DNA of 64,000 nucleotides from Xanthoparmelia taractica (taxonomy: Eukaryota; Ascomycota; Lecanoromycetes; Lecanorales; Parmeliaceae). The position numbers and the translations under genes were made by a program. Under the pieces are notes generated by a model, which was not told where the DNA came from, did no database searches, and saw only the letters and a list, made by a program, of their open reading frames with translations. The stretch spans positions 1-64,000 of the forward strand of contig JANQBS010000032.1 in the NCBI GenBank assembly GCA_033085395.1. The letters run 5' to 3'. Of this stretch, positions 49,365-60,345 are shown piece by piece (positions within the stretch are counted from its first letter, which is position 1; every line of letters starts with the position of its first letter).

Positions 49365-49518
49365 CGGCAATCTTTCAGCAGAGGAAGAGCTTCACGCGCG
49401 AGAAGGCTCTGGGTTCGAGCAGCATCGGAGCAGACCTGGTTACACAGAAATTCTTGTATTTAGGCTTGATCTCATGATTCTGAACATCGAACACCCGAGA
49501 ACAAATCTGAAGCCACCC

Positions 49519-50451
49519 TCAATCACCCTGTTCGCGAGAAATCTCCTGCACAATATTTCTCTTGTCCCTCCAAGCCATTGCCATATACCTATAGATCCCA
49601 GCCCCATGAGCAACGCCCTTACAAAACCCGGCAGTGATACTTACTTCGTATGACTGCCCCTTGCCACTATTTCATCCTTCGTATCCAAGAACATAACCCT
49701 CGTATACGCCAACGACTTCCCAAACTTATCACAGACTGCTTCTGCACGTATCTTATCTCCGACCCTGCCACCAGACCTTAAGTACGTGACACTGAGGTCG
49801 GTGGAGAGGCCAGTGGCATAGAGTCCTTTGGAAGCAACGGCTAATGACCCGCCAAGGTCGACTAACGTACGGAGCTGTCAGTGGAGGTCGCGGGGAGAGG
49901 ATTGCGAAAGGGGACTACCCATGCTTGCAATTGTTCCGCCATGGAGTATTTCAAGTCGGTTCTTGCACCAAATGGGTCAGTGAGAGCGATGTAGACGAGT
50001 GTGAGAGGGCGATTGCTAAGGGGAATCTGTACAGTATGCTCCTTTTGGATATCTAGCTCGAATTTGACGATCCCTGGTTGGGCATCTGTGATCTGAATCT
50101 AGTAAATAATCAGAACGTGAAGCCTATAAAGGACCACAAAAGCAGTGAAACAACTGCCCAGTCTAGACATGGAACCAGAAGCAGATGTGCCGCTTCATGT
50201 TTCTCTTCATGCTTATGCTAACTAGCATGTAGGCCCACTAAACAAGATGCATTATGAACTAAAGAACTACGTACACCGTTAAAAAGCCTTTCAAAGCAAT
50301 CAATTCAACATCGCCATTTCTGAGGTTTCCCTAATGGAGGCACTACCTGCGGTCCAACCCCGAGTTTTGCCTAAAGCTTTCCTCGAGCTTTAACGTTGCA
50401 TTACCGCAAGAGACTGATCCATACCGATCTTACGAACTTGAGAGATGCCAT
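49519..50451 (-). CDS. Acyl-CoA thioesterase, hotdog fold (ACOT13/PaaI-like)
   Basis: Six-exon model: 50405-50451, 50277-50319, 50033-50098, 49919-49961, 49645-49861, 49519-49588, totalling 161 residues. The last four exons are well supported by motifs and phase; the first two (MASLKFVRSVW…; NGDVELIALKGF) close in phase but rest on weaker grounds, and the intron before 50098 is long (178 bp). The core reads KFELDIQKEHTNRLEILHGGT, then IASMVDLGGSLAVASKG, then STDLSVTYLRSGGRVGD and LAYTRVMFLDTKDEIVARGSHTK. HGG and the acidic residue of VD match the active site of ACOT13-type thioesterases, which hydrolyse fatty acyl-CoA to free acid and CoA. Divergent from TFB2. Confidence 0.85.
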
Positions 50452-50666
50452 TTCTCAAAGTTGGCAGCTGAGTGGACACCAGTTTAAAGAGGAGAGATTG
50501 TAATAACTTGGAGAGGTGCGGTCCGAGCGCAGGGTAGCAATGGGGAATTATTTGCGAATCGAAGTAGATCCAAGCCTTCCTTCATTCAATGCGACAAGGC
50601 TTCAGCCATGATAGACAGGTAAGCCCAGCGACACCGAAGTGAAGGCTCAAGTACGCCGTCGAGAAG
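50452..50666. promoter_or_regulatory. Short divergent promoter region thioesterase/TFB2
   Basis: 215 bp between the proposed start codons on opposite strands; probable shared promoter, inferred from position. Confidence 0.4.
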
Positions 50667-52217
50667 ATGTCGGCGTCTTCTCTTCGGTCATTTGAGTACC
50701 TGGAAGGTCTTCCAGGTACTACATTTAAACGTTTATACAAGCAGCCCTCCACTGCGCTCGCCATCTTCAGGCGCATGCTACCTCACTTGGGTATGCTATG
50801 AATTACACGAAAGCGTTTGGACCCACACTGATAAGCCCAGCCAAGAGCTTTGTGATGGCCTTATTGTACATCAGCCATCCGATGCCTGTCACCGACCTAG
50901 AAGCATGGGTGCGCCCAGATGGGAGACGGTGTGTAAGAAAGCTATTATTGACGACAAATCTGACGTTCGTGAAGCGAACGAGACAACGTGCTCAGCCTTC
51001 TCGAAAGACTCCACATTCTGGCAGCTGCGGCGAACCCAGGGAAGCCGCGGGCTTACGCTCTCACGAACCCATTTGCGGCTTCTCTACGGCTTGCATTGAC
51101 AGGAGGTGGAAATCACAACTCGTTTGGGGTGCCGTACAACATATCGGATGAAGATGCTGTGTCTGTGGCAGACCTCGATGAGTTTGCGAGACAGCAGTGG
51201 GAAGGCGTTCTTGGATACATGGTTGGCAGCACTGGCATGAATGTTGCAAGTCAAGGGGTCACGCTCAGTCAAGGAGTCAAGATGCTGTTGGCATCAGGCG
51301 GACTGGTTGAAACCAGGGGCAAGACGGTGGAAATTACGAAAGATGGCTTTGCCTTCATCCTTCAAGAAGTCAATGCTCAGGTCTGGACAATGCTTATACT
51401 CTATTTGCAAAACGCCGAGAGCGTAGGTCCTGTCACATCTCCTCGGTTCTTTTTCCTCATGGACATAGCGCTGACTTTTTTCCATTAGCTGAACATGGAT
51501 GAAGTCGATGTGCTTTCTTTCCTTTTCATGCTCGGTTCCCTTGAACTTGGCCTCCCGTATAGTAAAGCCAAATTATCGCAAACTCAAACCAATATGCTGG
51601 ACGACCTCGGTGATTTTGGCATCGTATACCAAGCCTCTCCTGACTCTAATTACTTCTACCCAACCCGCCTAGCCACCACCCTCACCTCCGACGCCAGTGG
51701 CCTACGGTCCTCCTCCTTCGCTTCCTCCACAGACAAGAATCGGGGCTTCATTGTCATCGAAACCAACTACCGTGTCTACGCCTACACCTCTTCCAACCTC
51801 CAGATCGCCATCTTGCAGCTTTTCGCCCGCCTGATAACACGTTATCCTAACATGGTGGCTGGAAAAGTAACCCGCGAATCCATCCGCCGAGCCGTCAGTA
51901 TGGGCATCACAAGCGATCAGATCATAAGCTACCTCACCACTCACGCCCATCCTCAAATGGCAAAGAATCAACCCGTTCTTCCGCCCACGGTAGTCGACCA
52001 GATACGGCTGTGGCAGTTGGAAGGGGATAGAATGAAAGCGACGGTCGGCTTTTTATTCAAAGATTTCAATACACAAGCAGAATTTGAAGCACCTTGTCGA
52101 TATGCGGAGGAAATTGGCGTCTTGGTGTGGAAGCACGAGGGGCAGAGGAAATTCTTCGTTACGAGACATGAGCAGGTGGCTGCTTATTTGAGAAATAAGT
52201 CTGGCAAAGGTGGATGA
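50667..52217 (+). CDS. TFB2: TFIIH core subunit Tfb2 (p52)
   Basis: Exons 50667-50790, 50841-50928, 50975-51422 and 51489-52217 (introns 50, 46 and 66 bp) give 462 residues, a normal length. Tfb2 anchors and stimulates the XPB/Ssl2 ATPase in the general transcription and nucleotide-excision-repair factor TFIIH. The N-terminus FEYLEGLPGTTFKRLYKQPS and the following MALLYISHPMPVTDLEAWV are diagnostic. The middle carries RLHIL…NPFAASLRLALTGGG and VLGYMVGS; exon 4 begins LNMDEVDVLSFLFMLGSLEL. The C-terminal clutch with Ssl2 and Tfb5 includes QIRLWQLEGDRMKATVGFLF and ends GVLVWKHEGQRKFFVTRHEQ. All splice phases close. Complete and apparently functional. Confidence 0.95.
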
Positions 52218-52746
52218 GCGGGAAGTAACGAGTGTGCAATACGACATTCGGTATAGCATATGATGGATGGAATTATACTACGGAGGATTCCGAAATGCGA
52301 AGGATCTATGATTCTTCAGGACAATCGGGCTGAGTAGCCGGACGGTTGCCTCGATCGATGCAGTCTGGATGTTTTAAGGCTACATGAGCCGGGTGAAAGA
52401 CTGTGGTCATCAATCGGAAAAACCATGCTGCATATGATGGCAAGAACGATGAGTACGGGGCTCGCAAGGCAGGAAGCCGTTAGCAGGAGCAAGTGGAAAG
52501 GATGCATCACAGCACCTGAGCATCTTTCGGCTTTGATGTAAGACTTAAGAGAAGCAACAGTAAGTAGAGGAAAAGCTATCTCTTTGTGCATCGTGGTCAA
52601 CAGTATGCTTCGTATTATGCGGTGGACCCCCTTGGCTGGCTGTGCGTGGATATGAGCAACCCCTCGTCAAGCCGTAACATGCGCTCAAAGATGTACTTTT
52701 GCTATGCATAAAACACCAACACCTCTCTCATTGCCACGCGGTATCA
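52218..52746. other. Convergent intergenic region
   Basis: 529 bp between the 3' ends of TFB2 (+) and the disordered protein (-); holds both 3' untranslated regions. No gene seen. Confidence 0.5.
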
Positions 52747-54447
52747 TTACTTCTCCCCCTTCTTTCTCTTCCCCATCAACCCCTCCAACCACCCCTGCTT
52801 TTCCTTGATAGCTTTCCCTTGCGGCCCCACCATCTTCTTCTCCCTCACTTCCATTATAACCTTGAATTCGTCCAGGCTTTTGCGCGCCTCATCAGTCGTG
52901 CAGAGAGAGCGCAGGTGGATGTAGACACGGCGGTTGCGGCGGTCCGTGTCGTGCATGGGGTGGTTTGCGTTGGAGCTGGAGGCTGGGGAAAACGCGGTTG
53001 TTGGGGGTTCTTTGGTCGAGGAGGAGTCGGTTGGGGAGGATGGGGCTACGGAAGGTGATGAGGGAGGGGAGGGGAGGGCGCCGGTGCGGAATCGGTCGGA
53101 GAGGGCGGTGTAGCGGCCTAGCCACCAAATGGGGGGTTGGGCTTCGTGGATCTGGCGGCGGTGGTGCATTAGCTGGGAGGAAATGGGGGAAGGGGAGATT
53201 TCGGATGATACAGCGTGATGAGGATGCAAGGGGATGAGATTTTGAGTGGGGAAGATCCTTACCAAACGCGGGTTGGAAGAATCGGGAGTTGCTGTGCGTT
53301 CTGAATAAGCTGGTGAGCCCTCATCGCTACGAGGCTTGACCTCATCATTATCGAGCTCTCCCTTGCTGTCATCCGCTTCGTCGTCCGAATAGAGGTTGCT
53401 GAGGCCCTCGCTGAGTTTGCGGTTCTGCCCTTTGGCTTTCAGGATGCCCTTTTTGCTCTCTTTGGGCTGAGGAACTCGACGACTTTGATGCATCTGGTCA
53501 GCGGACATCTTGGGCTTGCCGTTACTGCTCTCTTTGGCTTTGGAGATCCCCTGAGCATGCTGATCAGTGACCTGAAAGTTCGCCCCATCGCTATAATCAG
53601 CTGGCATATCTGGCTGCTTGGCCTTCGCGTCCGATTCGAAAGCTGGCGCTGCCTTATCTGTCGTGCTGGGAGCGGACACAAGGCTGTCGCTGCGAGCAGG
53701 GAACGTGCCAGGTAGGACACGATGTGCTTGTGTTGTGGTCTTGCTTGGAGTGCTGGAACCTGCGATGGTACGTAGAGAAGTATTCCTTTGTCGCTGCAAT
53801 GCAACGCTGCTACGCCCTGTCGTACTGCTAGGCGCTGCGGTATTGCTACGTCCCACGGCGCTGCTACGACGAGCGCTGCTGGTGGTCGGACGCATGAAGC
53901 TAGGCGTGTGCGGTGAGCTCTGCTGGCTTTGGCTGAGGTTACCAACCGTATTGCTGCGAGGCAGCGGCGGTTGAACTGGCTGCATTAAGCCTCGCTGCTC
54001 GATTTTGACGCTCGACTCGCGGTTTCTCTTTGGTATCGTGGCGGACTGTTGCTGATGCTGGTGACTGAAGAAGGGGGTCTGAGCTAAACGCTCAGAAATC
54101 CTGCGGCAGCGTCTGGTCTGGGACGGCTGTGGGCTTTCCTCGCTCATAGATGCGGTGGACTTGGAAGCAAATGTGTTGAGGGTGCTGAAGAATGAGGTGC
54201 TACGGGCAACTCCGGCTGGAGTTGGTATGCGAGATTGATGATTGACAGAAATTGAAGAACCAGAGCTTGGGATACCAACATCAGTGCGTCGTCGGTTGAA
54301 AGTGTTTGACGTGAATTTAGTCAGGGCTTCTGAGAAGGATGATTTTCGCTGATTAGTCTTTAGACGGCTTGGTACGTTATGTTCACTATAATGCTTATTG
54401 ACGTTCTGAGCCATTCCCTCTGATAGGGTAGCCATACTAGCAAGCAA
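52747..54447 (-). CDS. Largely disordered Ser/Pro-rich protein with a conserved C-terminal motif
   Basis: Open for 566 residues, but a canonical 90-bp intron (53173-53262, GTAAGG…TCCCAG) lies in frame; removing it gives 536 residues and joins NPRL to LMHHRRQIHEAQ. The first 370 residues are low-complexity Ser, Thr, Arg, Gln. There follows an acidic patch (YSDDEADDSKGELDND) and a conserved C-terminal stretch: PPIWWLGRYTALSDRFRT, then RRVYIHLRSLCTTDEARK and a basic tail. The WWLGRY…DRFR combination looks like a fungal-specific conserved motif, but I cannot name the family. Starts at codons 1 or 5 (MLASMATLSEG) are both plausible. Probably nuclear or cytoskeletal given the basic, phosphorylatable composition; this is a guess. 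Confidence 0.8.
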   Translation of the reverse strand: MLASMATLSEGMAQNVNKHYSEHNVPSRLKTNQRKSSFSEALTKFTSNTFNRRRTDVGIPSSGSSISVNHQSRIPTPAGVARSTSFFSTLNTFASKSTASMSEESPQPSQTRRCRRISERLAQTPFFSHQHQQQSATIPKRNRESSVKIEQRGLMQPVQPPLPRSNTVGNLSQSQQSSPHTPSFMRPTTSSARRSSAVGRSNTAAPSSTTGRSSVALQRQRNTSLRTIAGSSTPSKTTTQAHRVLPGTFPARSDSLVSAPSTTDKAAPAFESDAKAKQPDMPADYSDGANFQVTDQHAQGISKAKESSNGKPKMSADQMHQSRRVPQPKESKKGILKAKGQNRKLSEGLSNLYSDDEADDSKGELDNDEVKPRSDEGSPAYSERTATPDSSNPRLVRIFPTQNLIPLHPHHAVSSEISPSPISSQLMHHRRQIHEAQPPIWWLGRYTALSDRFRTGALPSPPSSPSVAPSSPTDSSSTKEPPTTAFSPASSSNANHPMHDTDRRNRRVYIHLRSLCTTDEARKSLDEFKVIMEVREKKMVGPQGKAIKEKQGWLEGLMGKRKKGEK

Positions 54448-54610
54448 CAGATAGCTACAAGGGTCGGAATGAGGGACGAAAGACTGATATGGATTCTTTT
54501 ATATCATTACTTGCGCGGCAAGGTCGCTTCGTTGCCGCCGCTAAAAGCTACGATGGTATCTGTGTTGTTTGCTGAATACTGGTGTTCACTCACGATCACC
54601 CTACAAGACA

Positions 54611-55376
54611 ATGTCTCCCTTCAAAGGCCCGACTTGGAATGAGGCTGACAGAAAGGCCACAGAAGAGTCGAAGAAGGCGGAGGAACTAGAGACAAAATTG
54701 AAAGAGCATGATTACTCAGAATGCTACTGCCATTCTCTGCAGAATCCTCCTTGGGGTGGCTACTCCATCGAAGAACAAATTTGGTTTCAGGCAAAGCAAC
54801 GAAGAAAATCAGTTGGCCAAGCAGAACCTCAAGCAACCAAGAAATCTCGTTACTCCTATCGATACGCTAACAATGCGTTGACTGGAGAGATCTTCATCCA
54901 TGAGCCCTTCCTCGACGAGTTATTTGCCACAGCGGATGCAAAGTCAGTATGCATTGATACCATCCAGCCATGGTTAACACTTATTAGGGCAAAGCGAGAG
55001 CCTGCCATGGCGGCCGGCAGCAAGGCCTTAGATGCGGCCACCGATATGATAGAGAACGTCAGTATATCCAATTCGGCCAAAGCATGCACACGGTCAGTTA
55101 TTACTCAAGCTTGCCAAATCGATACTTATATATCATAGTGCAAGGCGGCTCGAAGAGCTTCCTGACGAAATAATCCAGCAAATCATCAGCAACCTGGACC
55201 CTTATGATCTGGGCAGCCTTTCTGACGCCTCAAGACACCTCACCATCCTGATTGGTCTAGTGCCGTGCCAGGATGCTTTCACGTGGGCAGTGCACCGCTG
55301 TAAGACATATGGTCACATAAGACAAGCTTCTCTTTGTGGAGACTGCGTTCTTGCTTTCGAGAAAAGAATCGAGTGA
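54611..55376 (+). CDS. F-box protein
   Basis: Exons 54611-55092 and 55139-55376 (46-bp intron, GTCAGT…ATCATAG) give 239 residues. The N-terminal part is charged (MSPFKGPTWNEADRKATEES). A short Cys/His stretch (YSECYCHSLQNPPWGGYS) follows. The F-box itself, RRLEELPDEIIQQIISNLDP then YDLGSLSDASRHL, starts just after the intron near residue 162. F-box proteins tether substrates to SCF ubiquitin ligases through Skp1. A second intron (55373-55438) would splice in an additional open stretch to 55682 (GSTSIGALGGEGFLQPL…), giving 319 residues; that junction also closes in phase but has no clear branch site. The ATG at 54611 was preferred over one 42 bp upstream because it follows the usual start context (acaATGtct). 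Confidence 0.8.
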
Positions 55377-56470
55377 GCAGTCTCTCTGGTCAGAATTATT
55401 GTGGATACTTATTGCAATCCAGGGCCAGCATTTGCCAGGGGAAGCACCTCCATCGGCGCGCTAGGCGGTGAAGGATTCCTCCAGCCTTTGGACATGACAT
55501 CACGATTTGAATATCGAGCTTGTCAACTAGGATATCAAGGTCCCATTTGCATAGGACTGTCTGCGGCTGAGATCCTGGATGTACATATCATGACCTCACA
55601 TAGCGCGAGCAAAGCATCTTCTTCCTCTCCACAACGCCATCTTCAAATTACTTGCTATCCTAGCTCTCTCTGCTCAAGCTAATCTACTTCTACCCTCTCC
55701 TTCAGCTAAACTTTGACCTTGCAGCCTTTGCTTCGCTAGACAACCCTTCCGTCAAGGTCCCTCCGGATATCCGCAGCTATCTTTTCTTTCTTCAACAGCG
55801 AATCTATCTCCTTCGCCTCCAAGCAACCCTGTGCTTGGCTACGCCCCATCACATGCTCGTACTGGCTTTCCTGGGCCTTTGATACTTGCGCTGCGGTAGG
55901 CAACCGTCAGTCCTGCCTCACGACTTCACCAGGCCATAGTGTCGTCAGAGGCCGATCTGGCTTTCGGCCCTGGAGTAATCAAGATCGGAAGCGGAAATCA
56001 GGTTGTAAGAGGAGTCAAGCAAGGAACACAGCCGCTAACCCAACATACTCTTCCGACGACGCCCTCGCGCTCCATTCTGCATCCTTAGGCGCTTCTTCCA
56101 CGAACTCTTCAGAAAGTCATTGCACGACAGCACGCCGCGCGAGGTCGGAATGAAGTGCAAGCGTGATGAGCGTCTGAGTCACTGATCGCCTGCGTGTAGG
56201 AATGTGGGGAGATGGTTGTGTAGGAGTATGTATGAGGATATGTTAGATAAGGGGGATGTGGATTGTGAAGGCAAGAGTTATGGGTCGGACGCTTCGTCTT
56301 GTGCTACAGGAGATGCATGGTTTAGCCGCATAGTTGGAGAGATGTGGCATGTCAGTGGACAGAAAGGAAGGAATATCACCATGACGGAGGCACAGATACA
56401 GGTTCATTATTTTTGTGGACGCTTGACTATCCTGACATGAGACCTGTTCTTCAACGCAACTGAAGCTGTC
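55377..56470. other. 1.1-kb region between the F-box gene and TOF1 with degenerate coding traces
   Basis: Contains a possible third exon of the F-box gene (55439-55682, +) and the coding-like minus-strand stretches listed separately at 55745-56190. The part from 56200 to 56470 shows nothing convincing. Confidence 0.5.
55745..56190 (-). pseudogene. Coding-like remnant, minus strand
   Basis: Two stretches on the minus strand have protein-like composition. Near 56000-56180 one reads SVTQTLITLALHSDLARR, then AVVQ, a TGA stop, and LSEEFVEEAPKDAEWSARAS followed by EEYVGLAAVFLA and a stop. Near 55745-55910 another reads AQVSKAQESQYEHVMGRSQA and then CLEAKEIDSLLKKEKIAAD ending in a stop. The TGA could be a decayed CGA (Arg). 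No intact gene can be assembled and no family is assigned. The helical, Glu/Lys-rich second stretch faintly recalls the N-terminal helix of G-protein alpha subunits, but the following nucleotide-binding motif is absent. Confidence 0.35.
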
Positions 56471-59400
56471 TCATTCGTCATCACTATCCTCAAGCACAGC
56501 AACTCTTCCTCTTCTCCTAGCTGTCGACACCCAAATGTCATCTTCCTCATCTTCCGCACCAATTTCTGCATCCAAAGCCATCTCAGAAGGGCTCTTAGCG
56601 TCTTCTATCCGCGGCGTTTGTGCTGGATTTTTGACAGCTTTCGAGGAGAGGGACAGGCCCCCGAACGGAGGCGATGATAGAGGTGTGACTTCGTTTCCAC
56701 TTTCTGCGCTTGAGACTGACTTGGTAGTGCCAGCTGACGAGGAAGAGACAACATCCGTAGGTATATTGTCGTCATCATCACTCTCGTCATTGCTTGAGCC
56801 ACTGTCTGCCTTCCTCCTCTTCCTACGTTGTCCCTCACCGCCAGGAGACTTCCTCTTCCTACTCGCTTTTGGGCCGCTTGCTATAGGTTTTGCAACCTCA
56901 CCCTCGATATTCTTCTTCACCCTCCCCGCTGCAAACGCTTCCCTTATTTTCTCCCCCTGGCCCTTCCTCCGCAACTCCTCCTTTGCAAAGAACGCTCGAT
57001 CACGTTCTTCATCGCTCTCGTCATCGCTATCCCTGATGAATTCCGCACTCTTGACCTTCTTAGCCTTCTCCAGATCCGCTTTGTGCCTCGCCTTGCGTCT
57101 TGCTTCTAGAGTCTCCTCGTCGGCTTCGACAGGGTTAGAGTGACGGCGCTTTCGGCGTTTGGCTTTAAGGGCGTCGAGGGCCTTATGATGAGCATTGGGT
57201 CTGTCGACAGGACCACTGAAGGGGAAGAGCAATTCGTTTTCTTCGTCATTGTCGCTTACTATACCGTCGTCCTCGGAGTCATCGTCATACTCTACTCGCT
57301 TGGCTTTTTCAGAAGGCTTGCGCCGGAGCAATTCTTCGGCCGACAAAGGGTCATCATCACCGTATTCGAAGACAGGGTTCTTCCTGTGTTGCTCTATGGT
57401 TTCGTGCGTATGTCGGAGCTCTGTAGAGGTGAGAGAAGAAGGGATAATCCAGGTAGCGTTGGGCTCATCTTCGATACCCAGGCGTTCCATACCAGAAAGG
57501 GTCATCAGGAGCCGTAGTCTAGCTTCTTTGAAGACGGCGGTGCGGAGAGAGTCGGTGTCTGGCGTGACGACTATTGAGGGGGCTTTTGAAACGGTCTCGG
57601 GCGGGTCTGCTGGTGTATTTGAGTCAGGCTCGGGTGGGTATTGGGATTGAGCTTGCCGAGCTAAGGCTTCAGATTCCCAGGACTGGCGCTCTTCGGCTGC
57701 TGAAGAGAGTGTTTTAGACACCCAGTCGACTTGTTCAAGTTTGTTATCATACAAAACCGCTACCAGAACGCCGATTTGCTCTTCGATGCTCATAGACCCT
57801 CTCACTTCTAGGATAGCGGGTGGTCTGGGTTTAGAGGAAGAAGTCTGTTTGTCATAGCCGTATTCCAGGTAGTATGTCGTGGAATTGATCTTGCTAAAAA
57901 GTAGTTCAATTGCCAACTGTGGTCTCTGCCCGAGTTTCTTGACCAACTTTCTGATCAATTGCCTTACCAGCTCATCCCACTCTCTAAACATCGGATTAGC
58001 TGAATTTAGACCCTCGGGTCCTTTCATCATCTTATTAAATAGAGCAATAATGTCGAGCCGGAACAGCATGACGCTGAGATCTTGCTTGAAGGCAACGCGG
58101 TAGAAGAATCGGTGAGCACGTTTCAACTGCTCGGCGTCGAGATCATTGTAATACTTGGCGAAGGAGACGAAAGTATCGATGCAGGCTTGAGTCATGAACT
58201 TCGTGGAGAACCGCGTGAAGTCGAATTTGCGTTCTCGAGTCACTCGCTCCGCTTCGGCAACATCTTCCATCTCAGAGGCTTCACCTCCGTCATCTTCATT
58301 ATTCTGTTCACGCTGCTTTATTGTAGCTTTCCTAGACCTTCGAACCCTTCGACGTGATCGCACTTGAAGGTCGACGTTCTCTCGAGAGTAGCGCTCAAGT
58401 ATACGTAAGAAGACGTGCGAGAGCTCGGTGCAAGAGTCAAGGTATCCAAATCCTTGATCTTTGTAGCCTCGAAGGATAGCGACGACTCTGTCATGCGTCA
58501 TCTCTTCGTAAAAGATACGGTTTTGTATGTTCTCTGCAATTTCCTGGTCCTCCTCAAGCGGTGACTCCGCCATGTCTTGAACTATCAGCAGAATCTGGGT
58601 GAAGCAACGCATACCTGCCTGGACATCTCGCCATGACTTCAAGTCCAGGCGATCTTGCATGAAACGGTTCAGAAGGATAAAAGATTCCTGATTCAGAACA
58701 GTGGCTATGAGTGCAAAGCTGTCGGCCTCGAAGGTTTCTTCCAGCTTCTTGTCTCTCCTTGTCTTCTCTGCTTCTTTCTTCCTCCTTCGCCGCACTCGCT
58801 CAGCTTCGAGGAACCAAGAGACCAGATAGAAAAATTGTTGTTGATGGGCGTCGAGCACCCGTTCGGCCTCTCGTTCAACAGCCCTTCGAATATGATTAAA
58901 TAAAGGGTTGAAGCTGGAATCAAGGAACTCCTCCACAAAGGCGCGAAGGTGAGTATTCGCAGATTCCGTCAGTGGCACTGGCATATCGAAACGGTCGTAC
59001 GCTGGCTCTTGGTTCTTGAGTCGCTGCGTGGGCTTGTTCCACTTCTTTGTCTGGTCCATCTTTGACAAGGTCTGCTGACCGTCCTTCAGTACGTCTTGGC
59101 CCGATACTGTGGAGACTTTGCCTGCGTCATCGCGTTTTACCCAGATCATGGTTCCAAATCGATTATGTCTTGTAGGAGCGTTCTTTGCATAAGTTCTGTG
59201 CATGCCAGCTTCTTGTGTCAACAAGGACTTGAGCTCATCATCGTTCTTAGACTTGAGTTGCTTCTTGTCCATGAATAACTTTTCTACATCCACACCTTTC
59301 AGGAGGTGGAAGATCACCTCCATGAGAACTGTGTCTTGTGTATTGAAGTCCTCGCCCATGTTCGAAGAGATTGTGAGGAGCAAGGCAAGGACATCCTGGC

Positions 59401-60103
59401 GGTGGAAGGCCTCGATGGTAGCAGATCTCGAAACTTCGCCTTCCTTCCCATCATTTGGTAGATTGAGCGGTGGAGAGATCATGGCAACGTTTCTCAAAAA
59501 ATACAAAAGGAGTTTAATAATTCCTTCATCACGAGAGCTTCGCTCGCCCATCGGAAGAGCAATTGAGGGCAGACCAATGCGCACCGCTGTTCGCAATATT
59601 GTCGCGGATTCGTGTTCGAGTATTGCGCGCTTGTATGATGTCTGTGCTAGTTGAAGGTATGGTACATGGCGATGGTGATTCACAGTCATTTGAGTATCGT
59701 TTTTCTCAATTGGCCACGTTAAGGGTACCAAGAGTTCCAGACACGCCAGCGCAATCTTTGATTTGAGCTTGTCTTCCGTTGCTGCTTCTGGCCATGCTGC
59801 CAGTATCTCTAGTAGATCTCCTTTTACTAGATTCGCTTCCGCAAGGCACCTCGCCACATCCAACCTATTTGCCTTCTCATCGTGTAGCCTCAACCATTTC
59901 TTGAGATCCTTGAGACATGCCAATGCATCGTCTCCGAGCACATAGCGGCCATCTTCGTCGGCGCCCGTCCCACCAAGCTGTTTCATTGTTAGCTTTGAGA
60001 AGCATTCAAGAAAAGCTCAACTTACGGCCGAGACAAGACTGTAAACATATGCCCGGACTTCTGGATCCACAGTGTTTTGGAAGGGTTCTTCTTGAAAGTC
60101 CAT
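56471..60103 (-). CDS. TOF1: Replication fork protection protein Tof1/Swi1 (Timeless family)
   Basis: Exon 1 60026-60103 (MDFQEEPFQNTVDPEVRAY…) and exon 2 56471-59977, separated by a 48-bp intron (GTAAGT…GCTAAC…ACAG), give 1194 residues. Tof1 with Csm3 forms the fork-protection complex that travels with the CMG helicase, stabilises stalled forks and supports checkpoint signalling. The N-terminal Timeless domain covers about 20-300 (ALACLKDLKKWLRLHDEKA; LLVPLTWPIEK; YKRAILEH; IKLLLYFLRNVAMI; EVIFHLLKGV). A helical middle region follows (RTYAKNAPTRHNRFGTMIWV). From about residue 950 the protein becomes acidic and basic disordered sequence with nuclear-localisation-like clusters (KAKRRKRRH; KASRKRKS) and ends EDSDDE. 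Length is typical. Divergent from the dehydrogenase gene. Confidence 0.95.
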
Positions 60104-60345
60104 TGCTTTGCTCTGTGTCTGGTCACATACGAAAAGGCAGTGCATGTCAAAAAATACTAGGCAGCGCGTTTTGGGGGACGACGCGACGGACGCTAAGACG
60201 CGTTTGCCGAGGCTTGAAGATCCCTGCAACGAAGCCTTTTATGGTGGCTTACAACCTCTCAAAGGCATTGAATCATCTCCCCTCAAGCCAACAAGTCTTT
60301 TCATTTTCTCAAACGAGCATCGAAATACCACTTTGTTCGTTAGAG
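60104..60345. promoter_or_regulatory. Divergent promoter region TOF1/3-hydroxyacyl-CoA dehydrogenase
   Basis: 242 bp between the two ATG codons, enough only for a compact shared promoter. It contains the hexanucleotide acgcgt-like acgcgtttg and gcagcgcgtttt around 60150-60205. ACGCGT is the MCB core bound by the MBF cell-cycle factor in fungi, so G1/S control of TOF1 is possible; this is inference from a short motif (acgcgt at about 60198). Confidence 0.4.

Noticed and set aside
55745..55910. G-protein alpha N-terminus
   Set aside because: Only a faint resemblance of a charged helix; the GxGESGKS nucleotide-binding loop that must follow is absent.
56204..56440. 78-residue plus-strand frame
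   Set aside because: No similarity recognised and no gene context; opposite strand is also uninformative.
56535..57650. Long plus-strand Ser/Leu-rich frames
   Set aside because: Antisense shadows of the acidic, charged C-terminus of TOF1.
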